Positions 34,628 through 44,268 of a stretch of DNA of 64,000 nucleotides are shown here, piece after piece. Below the pieces are notes generated by a model. That model was not told the DNA's origin and did no database searches. It saw nothing but the letters and a program-made list of their open reading frames with translations. The position numbers and the translations under genes are program-made. Source of the stretch: Pseudomonadota bacterium (GTDB lineage: Bacteria; Desulfobacterota; Desulfobacteria; Desulfobacterales; RPRI01); NCBI GenBank assembly GCA_018901125.1, contig JAHIFE010000189.1, positions 1-64,000 of the forward strand. Reading direction: 5' to 3'. How positions within the stretch are numbered: position 1 is the stretch's first letter; the number at the start of each line of letters is the position of its first letter.

Positions 34628-34894
34628 ATGAAAGACAAACGGGGATTATATTATTATCCTTTTCCTCAAAACCAGAAGATCCGCATGTATATCCTTATGT
34701 CAAAAGGTGAAATTTGTTTCAGACTCTGGAATAATGATGATATAAAACTTTGGGAAGAGCATGGATGGGTTCCTTACAGCGCCATAAAGCAGGCAATTAC
34801 GATCTATGATGGTTCTAAATTTAACCCTGATGAAGCTTATGATATTGAAATCGCAAAATCGCTAATTGCGGAAAATGAGGCTTTTAGAAAGTAA
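34628..34894 (+). CDS. small conserved hypothetical protein
   Basis: The 88-residue ORF is rich in aromatic residues (RGLYYYPFPQNQKIRMYI, WNNDDIKLWEEHGWVPYSAI). It ends 3 bases before nadE, and AAGGAAG lies before its ATG. I know no family. Tight coupling to nadE and ordinary codon use support it as a real gene. Confidence 0.7.
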   Translation: MKDKRGLYYYPFPQNQKIRMYILMSKGEICFRLWNNDDIKLWEEHGWVPYSAIKQAITIYDGSKFNPDEAYDIEIAKSLIAENEAFRK

Positions 34895-34897
34895 ACC

Positions 34898-36559
34898 ATG
34901 AAAATAGCCATTGCACAAATTAATCCCGTAATTGGTGACTTTGAATTTAATTTTAGCCTGATAAAGAGCTTTGCTGATAAAGCCATAAGACAAGACTGCG
35001 ATCTGGTGGTTTTCCCGGAGCTCTCCATTACAGGTTATCCTCCCCGTGATCTTCTCGAAAAAAAAGATTTTATTGAAACAAATCTTTCATATCTTTTACG
35101 GCTTGTAGATGAAATCAGAGGCATAGGCGTAATCTGCGGGTTTGTGGATAAAAATACAGGTTATGAAGGGAATCCTCTATATAATTCTGCGGTTCTGTTT
35201 GAAAACGGAAAAATACTTCACAAGACAAATAAAAGACTGCTTCCTACATATGATGTATTTGATGAAAGCAGATATTTTGAAGCGGGAGCACAATGTGCTC
35301 CTTATAGCTATAAAGACAAAAAAATCGGTATTGCAATATGCGAGGATGCATGGAACGACAATAATAGTACTGATAAAAAAAATTATCATTTAAATCCGGT
35401 CGGTCTCATGATTAAAGACGGAGCTAACCTTATTATAAATATTTCAGCATCCCCGTTTCATATGGGTAAGCAACAATTCAGGCAAAACATGTTCGGGGCT
35501 ATTGCACGCAAATATAAGGTTCCATTTGTTTTTGTAAATCAGATAGGTGGAAATGACAGCGTTCTTTTTGATGGAACAAGCGCTGTTTTTGACATAAACG
35601 GCGAAATTGCCGCTCTTGCCCGCGATTTTGAAGAAGATTTGATATTTTATGATACGGACAGGCAATCCGGCAGCATTTTGAAAGAGAACATGCATCCTGT
35701 ATCCGAATGCAGCAATGAAGCTGTGTTAAAAGCTCTTATTATGGGAACGCGGGATTATGTAAATAAATGCGGTTTTTCCAAGGTAGTGTTAGGATTAAGC
35801 GGCGGGATAGATTCGGCACTTACGGCATTTATTGCAGCACACGCCATAGGTCCCGAGAATGTGTTTACAGTATTTATGCCGTCTGTCTATACATCAAAAG
35901 AAAATTATGAGGATACCAGAAAACTTGCGGAAAATATCGGAACTAAGTTTGAAATAATTCCAATCGACGGTGTTTTTGCCCAATTTTTAAAGATCGTCTC
36001 TCCTTCATTTAAAGAAAACGAGCCGGAAGTAACGGAGCAGAATATACAGGCAAGAATAAGAGGAACCATACTGATGGCATTGTCAAACAGAGAAAACCGC
36101 ATTCTTCTTTCAACCGGAAACAAATCCGAGCTTGCCGTTGGTTATTGTACTCTGTACGGAGATATGAACGGAGGGCTTGCCGTAATATCAGATATTCCAA
36201 AAACAATTGTTTATGAAATTGCACACTTTATAAATCGCAATAAAGAGATTATTCCCGCAAATATAATAAAGAAAGCTCCTTCCGCCGAACTAAAGCCGGA
36301 TCAAACCGACCAGGATGATCTGCCGCCTTATGACCTTCTTGATTCCATATTAAAGGGCTATATTGAGGAACTGAAAGGGGCAAAAGAGCTGATAGCCCAA
36401 GGTTTTGATGCTAAGACAGTTAAAGATATAATTTTACGGGTTGACAGAAATGAATACAAACGGCATCAGGCAGCTCCCGGGCTCAAGGTTACATCAAAGG
36501 CTTTTGGCTATGGCAGGAGATATCCGCTGGCTCAAAGGTATGCTCAAAGAGACATTTAA
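34898..36559 (+). CDS. nadE: glutamine-dependent NAD+ synthetase
   Basis: This 553-residue two-domain enzyme has an N-terminal nitrilase-type glutaminase (Glu in FPELSITGYPP, Lys in NKRLLPTYDVFDE, Cys in IGIAICEDAW) and a C-terminal synthetase with the P-loop SGGIDSAL. It amidates deamido-NAD in the last step of NAD synthesis using glutamine. Length matches the family. Its end overlaps the end of convergent trmJ by 4 bases. Confidence 0.96.
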   Translation: MKIAIAQINPVIGDFEFNFSLIKSFADKAIRQDCDLVVFPELSITGYPPRDLLEKKDFIETNLSYLLRLVDEIRGIGVICGFVDKNTGYEGNPLYNSAVLFENGKILHKTNKRLLPTYDVFDESRYFEAGAQCAPYSYKDKKIGIAICEDAWNDNNSTDKKNYHLNPVGLMIKDGANLIINISASPFHMGKQQFRQNMFGAIARKYKVPFVFVNQIGGNDSVLFDGTSAVFDINGEIAALARDFEEDLIFYDTDRQSGSILKENMHPVSECSNEAVLKALIMGTRDYVNKCGFSKVVLGLSGGIDSALTAFIAAHAIGPENVFTVFMPSVYTSKENYEDTRKLAENIGTKFEIIPIDGVFAQFLKIVSPSFKENEPEVTEQNIQARIRGTILMALSNRENRILLSTGNKSELAVGYCTLYGDMNGGLAVISDIPKTIVYEIAHFINRNKEIIPANIIKKAPSAELKPDQTDQDDLPPYDLLDSILKGYIEELKGAKELIAQGFDAKTVKDIILRVDRNEYKRHQAAPGLKVTSKAFGYGRRYPLAQRYAQRDI

Positions 36560-37329
36560 AGAATGTCCCTTTGATTTATTTTATCTTCAGCCCCTTTTTT
36601 ATAAGAGCTTTTTCCATACCAGTCAATCTGCCGGCATATTCCTCTTATGATACTTACTTCTCCTGCCTTAAGCTTAAGCCTTGTGAAATAATGACGCAAT
36701 TTATTCATCCAGTAGTCGGGGTTTTCATTATTTATATAATCGATTCTTATAAGAATATCTTTTACCTGCTCGTACATTCCGTCAAGCTCATGCCTTGATG
36801 CGAGTCTTGGAGAAAATTTTGTCTTATCTTCAAGCCCGGCAAGAAAAAGCTCGTAGCACACCAGCAAGACAGCCTGAGAAACATTAAAGGAAGAAAAATC
36901 TGAGGAAGGAATATTAATAAGTTCGTGGCAAAGGCGGATATCTTCGTTTAAAAGTCCTTTGTCTTCAGAGCCAAACAGGATGGCGATTTTGTTGTTTTGA
37001 GAAAGTTCTGCAAGCCTTTTTGCCATGTCCGAAGGAGATGAAACCAGCGCACGTTCTCCACCAAGTCGGGCAGTAGTTCCAACTACATAATTATATGAAG
37101 CAAGCGCTTCTTTAACATTTTCAAATATTGCGATGCCGTCAATTACATCGGAAGCAAAGTGAGTCGCAAGCTTACGGATTTTTTCAAGATCATAGTTTTC
37201 CGGCGAAATAACAACAAGATTTTTTATTCCCATATTCAGCATGGCCCTTGCAGCTGATCCAATATTTTCAGGAAACCTGGGCCGGACCATGACAATTGTA
37301 ATATTATCAGAATTGACTCTTTGCACCAT
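36556..37329 (-). CDS. trmJ: tRNA 2'-O-methyltransferase TrmJ (SPOUT)
   Basis: TrmJ methylates the ribose at position 32 of tRNAs. The SPOUT core shows VRPRFPENIGSAARAMLNMGI and ILFGSEDKGLLNEDIRLCHELINIPSS, followed by FNVSQAVLLVCYEL, the knot motifs of the family. I place the start at the ATG at 37329, which has AAGG 8 bases upstream and matches the usual N-terminus; the track ORF is 14 codons longer. A C-terminal helical extension (about 170-257) is typical of TrmJ. Confidence 0.88.
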   Translation of the reverse strand: MVQRVNSDNITIVMVRPRFPENIGSAARAMLNMGIKNLVVISPENYDLEKIRKLATHFASDVIDGIAIFENVKEALASYNYVVGTTARLGGERALVSSPSDMAKRLAELSQNNKIAILFGSEDKGLLNEDIRLCHELINIPSSDFSSFNVSQAVLLVCYELFLAGLEDKTKFSPRLASRHELDGMYEQVKDILIRIDYINNENPDYWMNKLRHYFTRLKLKAGEVSIIRGICRQIDWYGKSSYKKGAEDKINQRDIL

Positions 37330-37408
37330 AAGCAAGACCTTTGCATAACATCTAATCGGATAGGCACACATACCACAATCTTATGAAGATGAGTTATTCA
37401 AAGCATTC

Positions 37409-37825
37409 TTAGCTTATTATTTCAAAGCTGTTGAAAAAATAACCTATTTCAAAAGCTGCCGTCTGGGGAGAATCTGACCCGTGTACAATATTTTTTTCGA
37501 TATCAGTAGCAAAATCTGCACGAATTGTCCCGGGAGCAGCCTCTTTAAAATTTGTAGCCCCCATCAATTCCCTGTATTTTGGAATTACATTTTCGCCTTC
37601 AAGCACCATTGCGACAACCGGACCGGAAGACATGAAATCGGTTAAACTAGCAAAAAAAGGGCGTTCTTTATGAACGTCATAAAAGCCCTGAGCCTGAGCC
37701 TTGGTCATGTAAATCATTTTCATCGCTCTGATATTAATATTATTTTTTTCCAAACGCCGAATTACTTCGCCGATAAGACCACGTGAAACTCCATCCGGTT
37801 TTATAATAGACAATGTTCTTTCCAT
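37409..37825 (-). CDS. ndk: nucleoside diphosphate kinase
   Basis: Ndk equalises NTP and dNTP pools by transfer of the gamma phosphate through a phospho-histidine. The 138-residue protein begins [21 protein letters not shown], and the active His is in [16 protein letters not shown]. Length is normal. It follows trmJ on the same strand in the reading direction trmJ<-ndk. Confidence 0.97.
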   Translation of the reverse strand: MERTLSIIKPDGVSRGLIGEVIRRLEKNNINIRAMKMIYMTKAQAQGFYDVHKERPFFASLTDFMSSGPVVAMVLEGENVIPKYRELMGATNFKEAAPGTIRADFATDIEKNIVHGSDSPQTAAFEIGYFFNSFEIIS

Positions 37826-38092
37826 AATTTAAATAATCCTTTCAACTGTTGCGGTTTCATAATAAACCTTTATTGTTTGTGCTGACTTAGCAGAAGCAGG
37901 TATTTAAGTCAATAACGCCGGGAACTATGCAAAAGGCTAAAAACCTGTTTTTTAGCGCAAGACAATATACGGTAAAAAATTTATCGTAAAATTATTAGAT
38001 ACCTGATACATAATATGATATGGTACAAAAATTTAATAACCCTATTTACATTGTCTTGTTGTCTAACTATTTTGTTTCTTAAGGAAAAATAA

Positions 38093-39733
38093 ATGATGTC
38101 TTGTATGCGGTTGCCCAGATACATTTGCCCTGCATGGTATTGTTCGGTCATCTCATTTTTTATAATATTTCTTTTTTTATCAGTCGGTTTTGCTGAGGAC
38201 AACTCCTCCATAAACCTTGATTCTGCTGAAAAGATACATATTACTGCTGACAGTCTGGTTTCTGACAGCAATGCAAAATTTGCCGAGTTTATTGGAAATG
38301 TAGAGGCAATTCAGGGAGAATTTTTTATAAACTCTGACAGGTTGAAAATATTTTACAAAGGCGATGCAAAAGAAAAAACAGCATCCGGAACCGGTGAATC
38401 AATTGAAAAAATTATTGCTACCGGAAATGTACATATAAAATCAAAAGACATGTCTGCCGTTACACAACAGGCCCAATACAATACAGACACTATGATCATT
38501 ACATTAACCGGCGAAGGTTCAAAGGTGTTTGATCAGAAAAATTTTGTAACAGGATCTAAAATAATCCTTTACCGCAAAGAAGGCGTCACTAAGGTTGAAG
38601 GAGATAAAACCAAAAGAGTAACCGCTGTTTTCTATCCGAAAGAAAAAACTGCAGCAGCAAAGGAAGGGGAAAAAGAAAAGGGACTAAAGGCTGAAAAGCC
38701 CGAAAATATTTCAGGTGCAACAAAAGAGATTACCCCGGAAAAGCAGGTGCTGCTCCCGGAAAATACAGGCAGCACAGAAAAAGAAACACTTGCGTCAAAT
38801 GAAGCGCTCACAAAGCCAATGGTTCAGCCGGAAGCTATAGCGCTTATACCTGTTCCGCCCGCTCCCCCTGTTATTTCTCATATTACACCGAAAAATGATA
38901 ATACGAAACCGGATCAAGCCGCTGAGAAATTTACACACGGAAGATTTAAAACGAGTATGGGCGTAACAATTTTTGAAGACAAAACTGTTAATGGTGCAAC
39001 GGGTTTTCAGGAAACTCTTTCAAAAAATCTTACAGAAAACATAAAAAAGAATTGTCCGGATATACTCTTATTAAAAACCGGTGCCAATAATTACCCTTCG
39101 AGTTTTATAAATTATCCAAGACTTGCATCTGGAAATATAGATACATATAAACTCTGTGAGACCGGAAGGCTGCTGGGTCTGAATACGATCTTGACAGGCT
39201 CGATAACAGACATAAAAACAGACAGCAAATCTAGCGGCAGGTTATTCTGGAAAAAAACCGTACCGGAAATAAGCATGACAGTTCGCATAGAGCTTTTTGA
39301 TACCGAGACAGCAACAAAACTTTTTGATAAAAGCTATACCTATAAAGCAGATTCTGATAAAGCCGGGCCTGAACTTGCAAAATCAGGTAAATTCGAGCCT
39401 GCTTTTTTGAAAGCGGCTTTAACATATTATACATCCTCAGCCGGAAGCTTGCTTTGCAACATCTTGAAGGAGAAAAAATGGAAGGGATTTATTTCCTCGG
39501 TTTCGGAAGACAAAGTCAACATATCTTCCGGAAGAAATATGGGATTTGTTTCGGGCATGGTGTTTGAAGTTTTTGGAAATAAAGTAGTCAACGGAGTCGA
39601 AAACCAGAAGTTCCTGGTGCCAGGTGCCAAAGCCGGAGAGATCAAAATAACCAATGTTTTAGATAACAGTTCTGAGGCTGTAAAAATATCGGGGAGTGCT
39701 TTAAAGGAAGGCTATGTTTTAAAGCCTAAATGA
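38093..39733 (+). CDS. LptA/OstA-like domain fused to a FlgT/CsgG-like C-terminal region
   Basis: The 546-residue protein starts with a signal-like hydrophobic stretch (about 17-35). Residues 40-190 are an OstA/LptA fold: EKIHITADSLVSDSNAKFAEF, GNVEAIQGEFFINSD, and IIATGNVHIKSKDM. A low-complexity Lys/Glu/Pro linker follows (about 195-290). The C-terminal part (about 300-546) resembles outer-membrane lipoproteins of the CsgG/FlgT type, with IFEDKTVNGATGF, LGLNTILTGSI, and a final SH3-like KWKGFISSVSEDKVNIS. LptA normally is a single about 180-residue bridge for LPS, so this may be an envelope protein that borrows the fold. Confidence 0.75.
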   Translation: MMSCMRLPRYICPAWYCSVISFFIIFLFLSVGFAEDNSSINLDSAEKIHITADSLVSDSNAKFAEFIGNVEAIQGEFFINSDRLKIFYKGDAKEKTASGTGESIEKIIATGNVHIKSKDMSAVTQQAQYNTDTMIITLTGEGSKVFDQKNFVTGSKIILYRKEGVTKVEGDKTKRVTAVFYPKEKTAAAKEGEKEKGLKAEKPENISGATKEITPEKQVLLPENTGSTEKETLASNEALTKPMVQPEAIALIPVPPAPPVISHITPKNDNTKPDQAAEKFTHGRFKTSMGVTIFEDKTVNGATGFQETLSKNLTENIKKNCPDILLLKTGANNYPSSFINYPRLASGNIDTYKLCETGRLLGLNTILTGSITDIKTDSKSSGRLFWKKTVPEISMTVRIELFDTETATKLFDKSYTYKADSDKAGPELAKSGKFEPAFLKAALTYYTSSAGSLLCNILKEKKWKGFISSVSEDKVNISSGRNMGFVSGMVFEVFGNKVVNGVENQKFLVPGAKAGEIKITNVLDNSSEAVKISGSALKEGYVLKPK

Positions 39734-39783
39734 GGATAAGTTCGTAAGCTCATAAGTTGCAAAGCTGATAAGTTCACAAAACC

Positions 39784-41154
39784 TTAAGCCTTCCACGCAT
39801 CATAAACTTTTTGCCTTGATCTGGCAGCAGTTTTAAGGATTCCGACATTCACATCAACATAATCATAAACTATAGCTTTGTTTTTCCCCGGTGCCGGCCT
39901 TAGTATCCTTCCAAGATATTGAAGCACTCTTCCGGCAAACCTTATGGGAGTTACTATAAACAGAGTCGACAGGTTTTTGCAATCGAAGCCTTCCCCGATA
40001 AGCTGTCCTGTGGCCACAAGCACTTTTATTTCCCCGTTATTAAGGCGATCAAGGATATCTTTCCTGTTTTTAGTCGGTACATCGCCTGTAAGTAAATCTG
40101 ATGTTATTTTATACCTGTATTTTAATATCGACTGCAAGATTTCACAGTGCTTTTTCCTGTCTGTAAGTACAAGACAGCATTTCCCATCTCCATCTTTTGA
40201 TTCTTTTGCAATGTCTGAAGCTATCAGATGATTCCTGCCATCGTTTGAGGTAAGCTCAGAGAGCATTTTGCTGTATTCATTAACAGGATCAAAAAACGGA
40301 TTGAAATCTGTTTCTCTTACAATAACCTCGGCAGGCAGAAGATCACCCTTTTCAATAAGTGCTGTTTTATCGATTTCATGCCGGACATCTCCAAGATACC
40401 AGAATATTAGTTTTGAAAGATTATCTCTGCGCCAGGGTGTTGCAGATAATCCAAGCATATATTTTGAATCAAAGCCGGATACTGCCTCGCTAAATGTCCT
40501 GCTGGGAGTCCTGTGACATTCGTCAACCACAAGATGCCCTGTTCTTAAAGAAACCTCTTCAATACATTTATAAACTGACTGAACAAGGGCGACAGTAATT
40601 TTTTCTCCTATTTTCTTTTTTCCCGATCCTATTATTCCGATTTCTTCTTTTGGGATGCCAAAAAATGTTTCAATACGTTCGATCCATTGGTTAGCAAGCT
40701 CTTTTGAATGCACAATTATCAATGCAGGCTGCATTCGCTGCTTTATCATATAAAGAGCCATTACGGTTTTGCCGCTTCCTGTAGGAGAATTCAATGTTCC
40801 AAAATCTTTGGAAAGCATGACACTGACTGCCTGATCCTGGAAAGGCTTCAACACGCCATTGAATTTAAAATCAACCGGAGGAAGAAAACGTCTGTTATCC
40901 ACAATTTCATGTTCAATTCCGTGGCGTTTACAAAGCAGTATCAGCTGGCGCATAAAACCTCTTGGAATGCAAAGGCCTCCTCCTTTTATCCTGTCAAAAA
41001 ACTTCAAAACTCTTGGAGTTCCCTTGTTCCAGCGCCCCATTTTTTCATTTTCTATCCATTTGGGGTTGGATAATGTAAGTTTTTCCGTAACCAACTGATA
41101 TATCTCGGTTGGAATTATAGAAAGCCTCAGGTTGTTTGATATAACTATTTTCAA
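39784..41154 (-). CDS. superfamily 2 helicase, XPB/SSL2 type
   Basis: The 456-residue helicase has the P-loop NSPTGSGKTVMALY, motif II VVDECHRTP (DECH), motif III GLSATPWR, and motif VI FAGRVLQYLGRILRP. Residues 1-100 form an N-terminal region like the damage-recognition part of XPB/UvsW proteins. It should unwind branched or damaged DNA. No nuclease partner is adjacent. It is upstream of the arsenosugar genes in the same strand direction but probably unrelated. Confidence 0.87.
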   Translation of the reverse strand: MKIVISNNLRLSIIPTEIYQLVTEKLTLSNPKWIENEKMGRWNKGTPRVLKFFDRIKGGGLCIPRGFMRQLILLCKRHGIEHEIVDNRRFLPPVDFKFNGVLKPFQDQAVSVMLSKDFGTLNSPTGSGKTVMALYMIKQRMQPALIIVHSKELANQWIERIETFFGIPKEEIGIIGSGKKKIGEKITVALVQSVYKCIEEVSLRTGHLVVDECHRTPSRTFSEAVSGFDSKYMLGLSATPWRRDNLSKLIFWYLGDVRHEIDKTALIEKGDLLPAEVIVRETDFNPFFDPVNEYSKMLSELTSNDGRNHLIASDIAKESKDGDGKCCLVLTDRKKHCEILQSILKYRYKITSDLLTGDVPTKNRKDILDRLNNGEIKVLVATGQLIGEGFDCKNLSTLFIVTPIRFAGRVLQYLGRILRPAPGKNKAIVYDYVDVNVGILKTAARSRQKVYDAWKA

Positions 41155-41165
41155 GTTATCACCCT

Positions 41166-41819
41166 TTAAGCGAAGTTCTTTAGCACTTCTTTGAAAGCTA
41201 AGCTAAGTTTTGCTTCAGGATATTTTGACATATAGTTCTCAAGGTCTGCAATCTCATCAATATCCGTCCTGGATGCAAGCAGGCTGCAAGTGATACCAAG
41301 AGATTCGGCAATTGCAATAGTTGAGGAAAAAACATTTTCCGTGCTCCATGAAATATCTGCAAACAATTGAGGATAAAAAGCCGACAACCCGATAAGATAA
41401 TATCCTCCGTCTTCCGAAGGGCCAAGAACAAGTTTGCAGGTTTTAAGAAGTTCAAATGTTTTAAGGATATCAACATGCGATATAGCAGGACAATCCGTTC
41501 CTGCTATGCATATCCGTTCATAATTTAAGGCAAACCCCTGTTCAAAAACACCATACATCTTCTGCCCCAGATTTCCTTCAGGCTGATCTTTAATAATAAT
41601 GTCTTCGGATATTTCTTTAAAGTATGCTTTACTGCTTTCCTGTGTTTTACAGATAATGACATCATAATTATTCACAGAAATTAGGTTAATAATGATATGG
41701 CGAAGCATAAGATCGTAAAGAGATGAAGCAGCCTTCATGCCGATATTTTTCCCAAGCCTTGTTTTAACCTGCCCGCAAACAGGCTCTTTGGCAAAAAGAA
41801 GCAGAAGTTCTTTTTTCAT
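41166..41819 (-). CDS. TIGR04282-type arsenosugar biosynthesis glycosyltransferase (DUF2064)
   Basis: The protein opens LLLFAKEPVCGQVKTRLGKNIG and has CIAGTDCPAI and LGPSEDGGYYLIGL, the marks of the DUF2064 nucleotidyl/glycosyl-transferase group found in arsenosugar loci. The track ORF starts earlier, but the ATG at 41819 overlaps the stop codon of the upstream glycosyltransferase (ATGA) and fits the family N-terminus. It is the fourth gene in the order peroxidase-like, arsS, GT, DUF2064. Confidence 0.85.
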   Translation of the reverse strand: MKKELLLLFAKEPVCGQVKTRLGKNIGMKAASSLYDLMLRHIIINLISVNNYDVIICKTQESSKAYFKEISEDIIIKDQPEGNLGQKMYGVFEQGFALNYERICIAGTDCPAISHVDILKTFELLKTCKLVLGPSEDGGYYLIGLSAFYPQLFADISWSTENVFSSTIAIAESLGITCSLLASRTDIDEIADLENYMSKYPEAKLSLAFKEVLKNFA

Positions 41820-42505
41820 CTTATATTCCTGTATAGCTTTGCAAGACTGTAAGGCGATACTCCCAACCAATAGAGCAACGGGATAAAAAACATCAGCGCA
41901 GCAGCAGTTATAATGCCATGTTTAAAACGTCTGTAGGATACATCAACAAACAATCCGGAATAGTATAATTTGCCTTCGGCAAAAACCTTTTTTGAAAACT
42001 CATAATCTTCCATTATGGGAATTTCAGGAAAGCCCGAAACGGATTCAAAAGTATTTTTTGTAACAAAGATTGCCTGATCGCCATACATATATTTTGCATA
42101 TCGGGATCTGAGGCCGGAAATATAAGCAAAAAAACTGTCCAGTCTGCCAAGATTATCTTTGCTGCCACATCTTATTCTGAATCCGCCTGCCACAAATCCT
42201 GAATTAACAGCTTTGATGACTTCTGACTTCCATTCTCTTGGAAGAGATGTATCGGCATGCAGAAAAAGCAAAATATCACCCTTTGCCCTGCCAGCGCCAT
42301 AATTCATCTGAGTTGCACGTCCGGCTTTGGCGAATTTCAGAAGCGTAATGTTTTTAAACCCTGCCGTTATTTCCGCAGTCCGGTCTTTACTGCCGCCATC
42401 TACCACAATTACTTCGGTATCTTCATCCATAACTAAAGTCAGGGATTCAAGTTGTCCGGCTATGATCTTTTCCTCATTGAATACAGGAATTATAATTGAG
42501 ACCAT
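41816..42505 (-). CDS. TIGR04283-type arsenosugar biosynthesis glycosyltransferase (GT2)
   Basis: The 229-residue GT2 enzyme starts VSIIIPVFNEEKIIAGQL, with nucleotide-sugar binding VVDGGSKDRT and the DxD-like FLHADTSLP. A hydrophobic C-terminal helix (ALMFFIPLLYWLG) suggests membrane association. It lies between arsS (4-base gap) and the DUF2064 gene (4-base overlap), which fixes its role in adding sugar to an arsenical. Confidence 0.87.
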   Translation of the reverse strand: MVSIIIPVFNEEKIIAGQLESLTLVMDEDTEVIVVDGGSKDRTAEITAGFKNITLLKFAKAGRATQMNYGAGRAKGDILLFLHADTSLPREWKSEVIKAVNSGFVAGGFRIRCGSKDNLGRLDSFFAYISGLRSRYAKYMYGDQAIFVTKNTFESVSGFPEIPIMEDYEFSKKVFAEGKLYYSGLFVDVSYRRFKHGIITAAALMFFIPLLYWLGVSPYSLAKLYRNIR

Positions 42506-42509
42506 TGGG

Positions 42510-43496
42510 CTATTCTAAAGCGCCTTGGCATGAAGAACCAGCGCCGGCCGTACATCCATAACAATGATTGTGCAGAGCTATAGGTCGCCTGCAAAGCTTT
42601 TTTATATCAAATCTGCTGATATGATCTGAATATTTTGAACTGATAGGCATATTTAGCATCTGATTAAAATCGCAGTCAAACAGACTTCCGTTCCATGCCA
42701 CCGAAACCATTGTTCTGCACATAACATTTTCAAGAGCTTCCGGGTTAAATGCCTGTAATAATTCAAACATATATTCATCATAGTTTCCGGAAGCCAGAAG
42801 AAAATCAAGATACCTTCCTACCGGCATGTTGTTTATGCAAAACAGAGTATTAAAATCTATATCGTAATTGTTTTTTAAGCTTTGTTTGTAATTTTGCTCA
42901 AGACTTTTCTGACTTGCAGGCAGGTATGCGCCAAGAGGATTATGGACAAGATTAATGACAAGACCGCTTTCTGCTTTCCCATAACCGTTTTCATTCAGTA
43001 TTTTTGCAGCCTGTATAAACTTTCTGAAAAATCCCTTGCCACGCTGCCGGTCGGCTCTGTTCTCATCACAATCCGGAAGCGAAGCAACTATCTCCACTTT
43101 GTTTTGAGTATAGATTTGAGTAAAATCTGAATATTGACTTTCGGCCAGAATGGCAAGATTTGATCTTACGATAAGACGTCGCCCCAGCTTTGCCGTTTGT
43201 TCTATAAATTTTTTTATACCCGGATTCATCTCAGGAGCACCACCGGTAATATCAACGACACTGATACTGCTGTTTTCCCTGATTACTTTCAGGCATAAAT
43301 CCAGGATATCGGAGGACATAACTTCTTCTCTTTTATCGCCGGCTTCGACATGACAGTGCCTGCAAAAAAGATTACATCGTTTTCCCACATTTAACTGTAA
43401 TACTTCTATTTCTGCAGCATATACAGGGCCTGCCAGCTTTTGAGTGAAATGAACGGGGCATCTGTTCAATGTTGCAAGTTGATTGGAAACAGCCAT
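42510..43496 (-). CDS. arsS: arsenosugar biosynthesis radical SAM protein ArsS
   Basis: ArsS is a radical SAM enzyme linked to adding an adenosyl-derived group to dimethylarsenite. The 328-residue protein has the cluster motif CNLFCRHCH, the glycine-rich DITGGAPEMNP, and the C-terminal CYGCTAGAGSSCQG typical of the family. One base separates it from the CMD-like gene upstream. I see no arsM (arsenite methyltransferase) in the window. Confidence 0.9.
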   Translation of the reverse strand: MAVSNQLATLNRCPVHFTQKLAGPVYAAEIEVLQLNVGKRCNLFCRHCHVEAGDKREEVMSSDILDLCLKVIRENSSISVVDITGGAPEMNPGIKKFIEQTAKLGRRLIVRSNLAILAESQYSDFTQIYTQNKVEIVASLPDCDENRADRQRGKGFFRKFIQAAKILNENGYGKAESGLVINLVHNPLGAYLPASQKSLEQNYKQSLKNNYDIDFNTLFCINNMPVGRYLDFLLASGNYDEYMFELLQAFNPEALENVMCRTMVSVAWNGSLFDCDFNQMLNMPISSKYSDHISRFDIKKLCRRPIALHNHCYGCTAGAGSSCQGALE

Positions 43497-43497
43497 T

Positions 43498-43833
43498 TTA
43501 CATACTCTTTTTTTTGATTATTTTTCGCATCTGTGTTGAATGAACAAGAGTTATGCCTGCCATCATTGAAGATCCGACATGCACGGCCTCCATCATCTCA
43601 TCTTCGCTGATGCCAAGCGAGAGGCATTTATTAGTATAAGCATCTATACAGTAAGGACAATTCTGAGTCATTGCCACAGTGAGCGCTATAAGGGTTTTTT
43701 CCCGCTCGCTTAATTTGCCGGCTGAAGTCGAAACCTGGTAGTAATCAAAAAATTTATTGCCCTGATCGGAGGCATATTCAACAATATTGGAAAAATCCGC
43801 CAGATCTTCCGGTTCATAATAATTTGATGCCAT
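43498..43833 (-). CDS. arsenosugar-associated carboxymuconolactone decarboxylase/AhpD-like protein
   Basis: The 111-residue AhpD/CMD fold protein has the redox pair NCPYCIDAYTNKC and the family helix EKTLIALTVAM. The TIGR04169-type peroxidase-like proteins accompany arsS, and here the gene is first in the four-gene unit. It may protect or reduce a thiol or arsenical; the reaction is unknown. Confidence 0.88.
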   Translation of the reverse strand: MASNYYEPEDLADFSNIVEYASDQGNKFFDYYQVSTSAGKLSEREKTLIALTVAMTQNCPYCIDAYTNKCLSLGISEDEMMEAVHVGSSMMAGITLVHSTQMRKIIKKKSM

Positions 43834-44268
43834 ATTATATTCCTTTGTAAATTTGATGGATAAATGCTGTTTCCATCCGGCTGGAAGGTTTTTACCACTT
43901 TTTTTACAGAAAATTATCCTATGTTTAAAAGATTTTTATCTGCAAGATTGCGACATCGGACATCCTCCGGTGAAAAAAGGAAAATCATAAAACACAGATA
44001 TATTGTAACCGGAAGAGAGCTTTGCGTAAAGCCCCCTTTTGCCCGATTTCAGTGTCAGGCTCGAATTTAAATCCTCGAAATACTCTATGTATTCCTGCGT
44101 TTGAAATTTTCACATTTCTTGAACTTGAGCGAAATTGGACGTTCTTCAAAAGTCTCTGCGGGCTTTATATTTCTGGAAAATAATAAAAAGCTTATCATAC
44201 GCTTTCTGTCCAAAAAACAGCCCTAAGATTAAACAAGGCGGTAGAATTTTAAAAATCAGTAAACCTTT
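43834..44268. other. intergenic region with a degenerate MITE relative
   Basis: Bases about 44037-44158 carry ATCCTCGAAATACTCTATGT and GGACGTTCTTCAAAAG, which match the inner and outer parts of the 142-bp MITE in inverse orientation with many changes. The 68-69 aa ORFs of the track here are fragments within it. No true gene is seen. Confidence 0.6.

Noticed and set aside
37981-38271. 96-aa minus-strand ORF
   Set aside because: It overlaps the N-terminus of the LptA-like fusion and shows no family signal.
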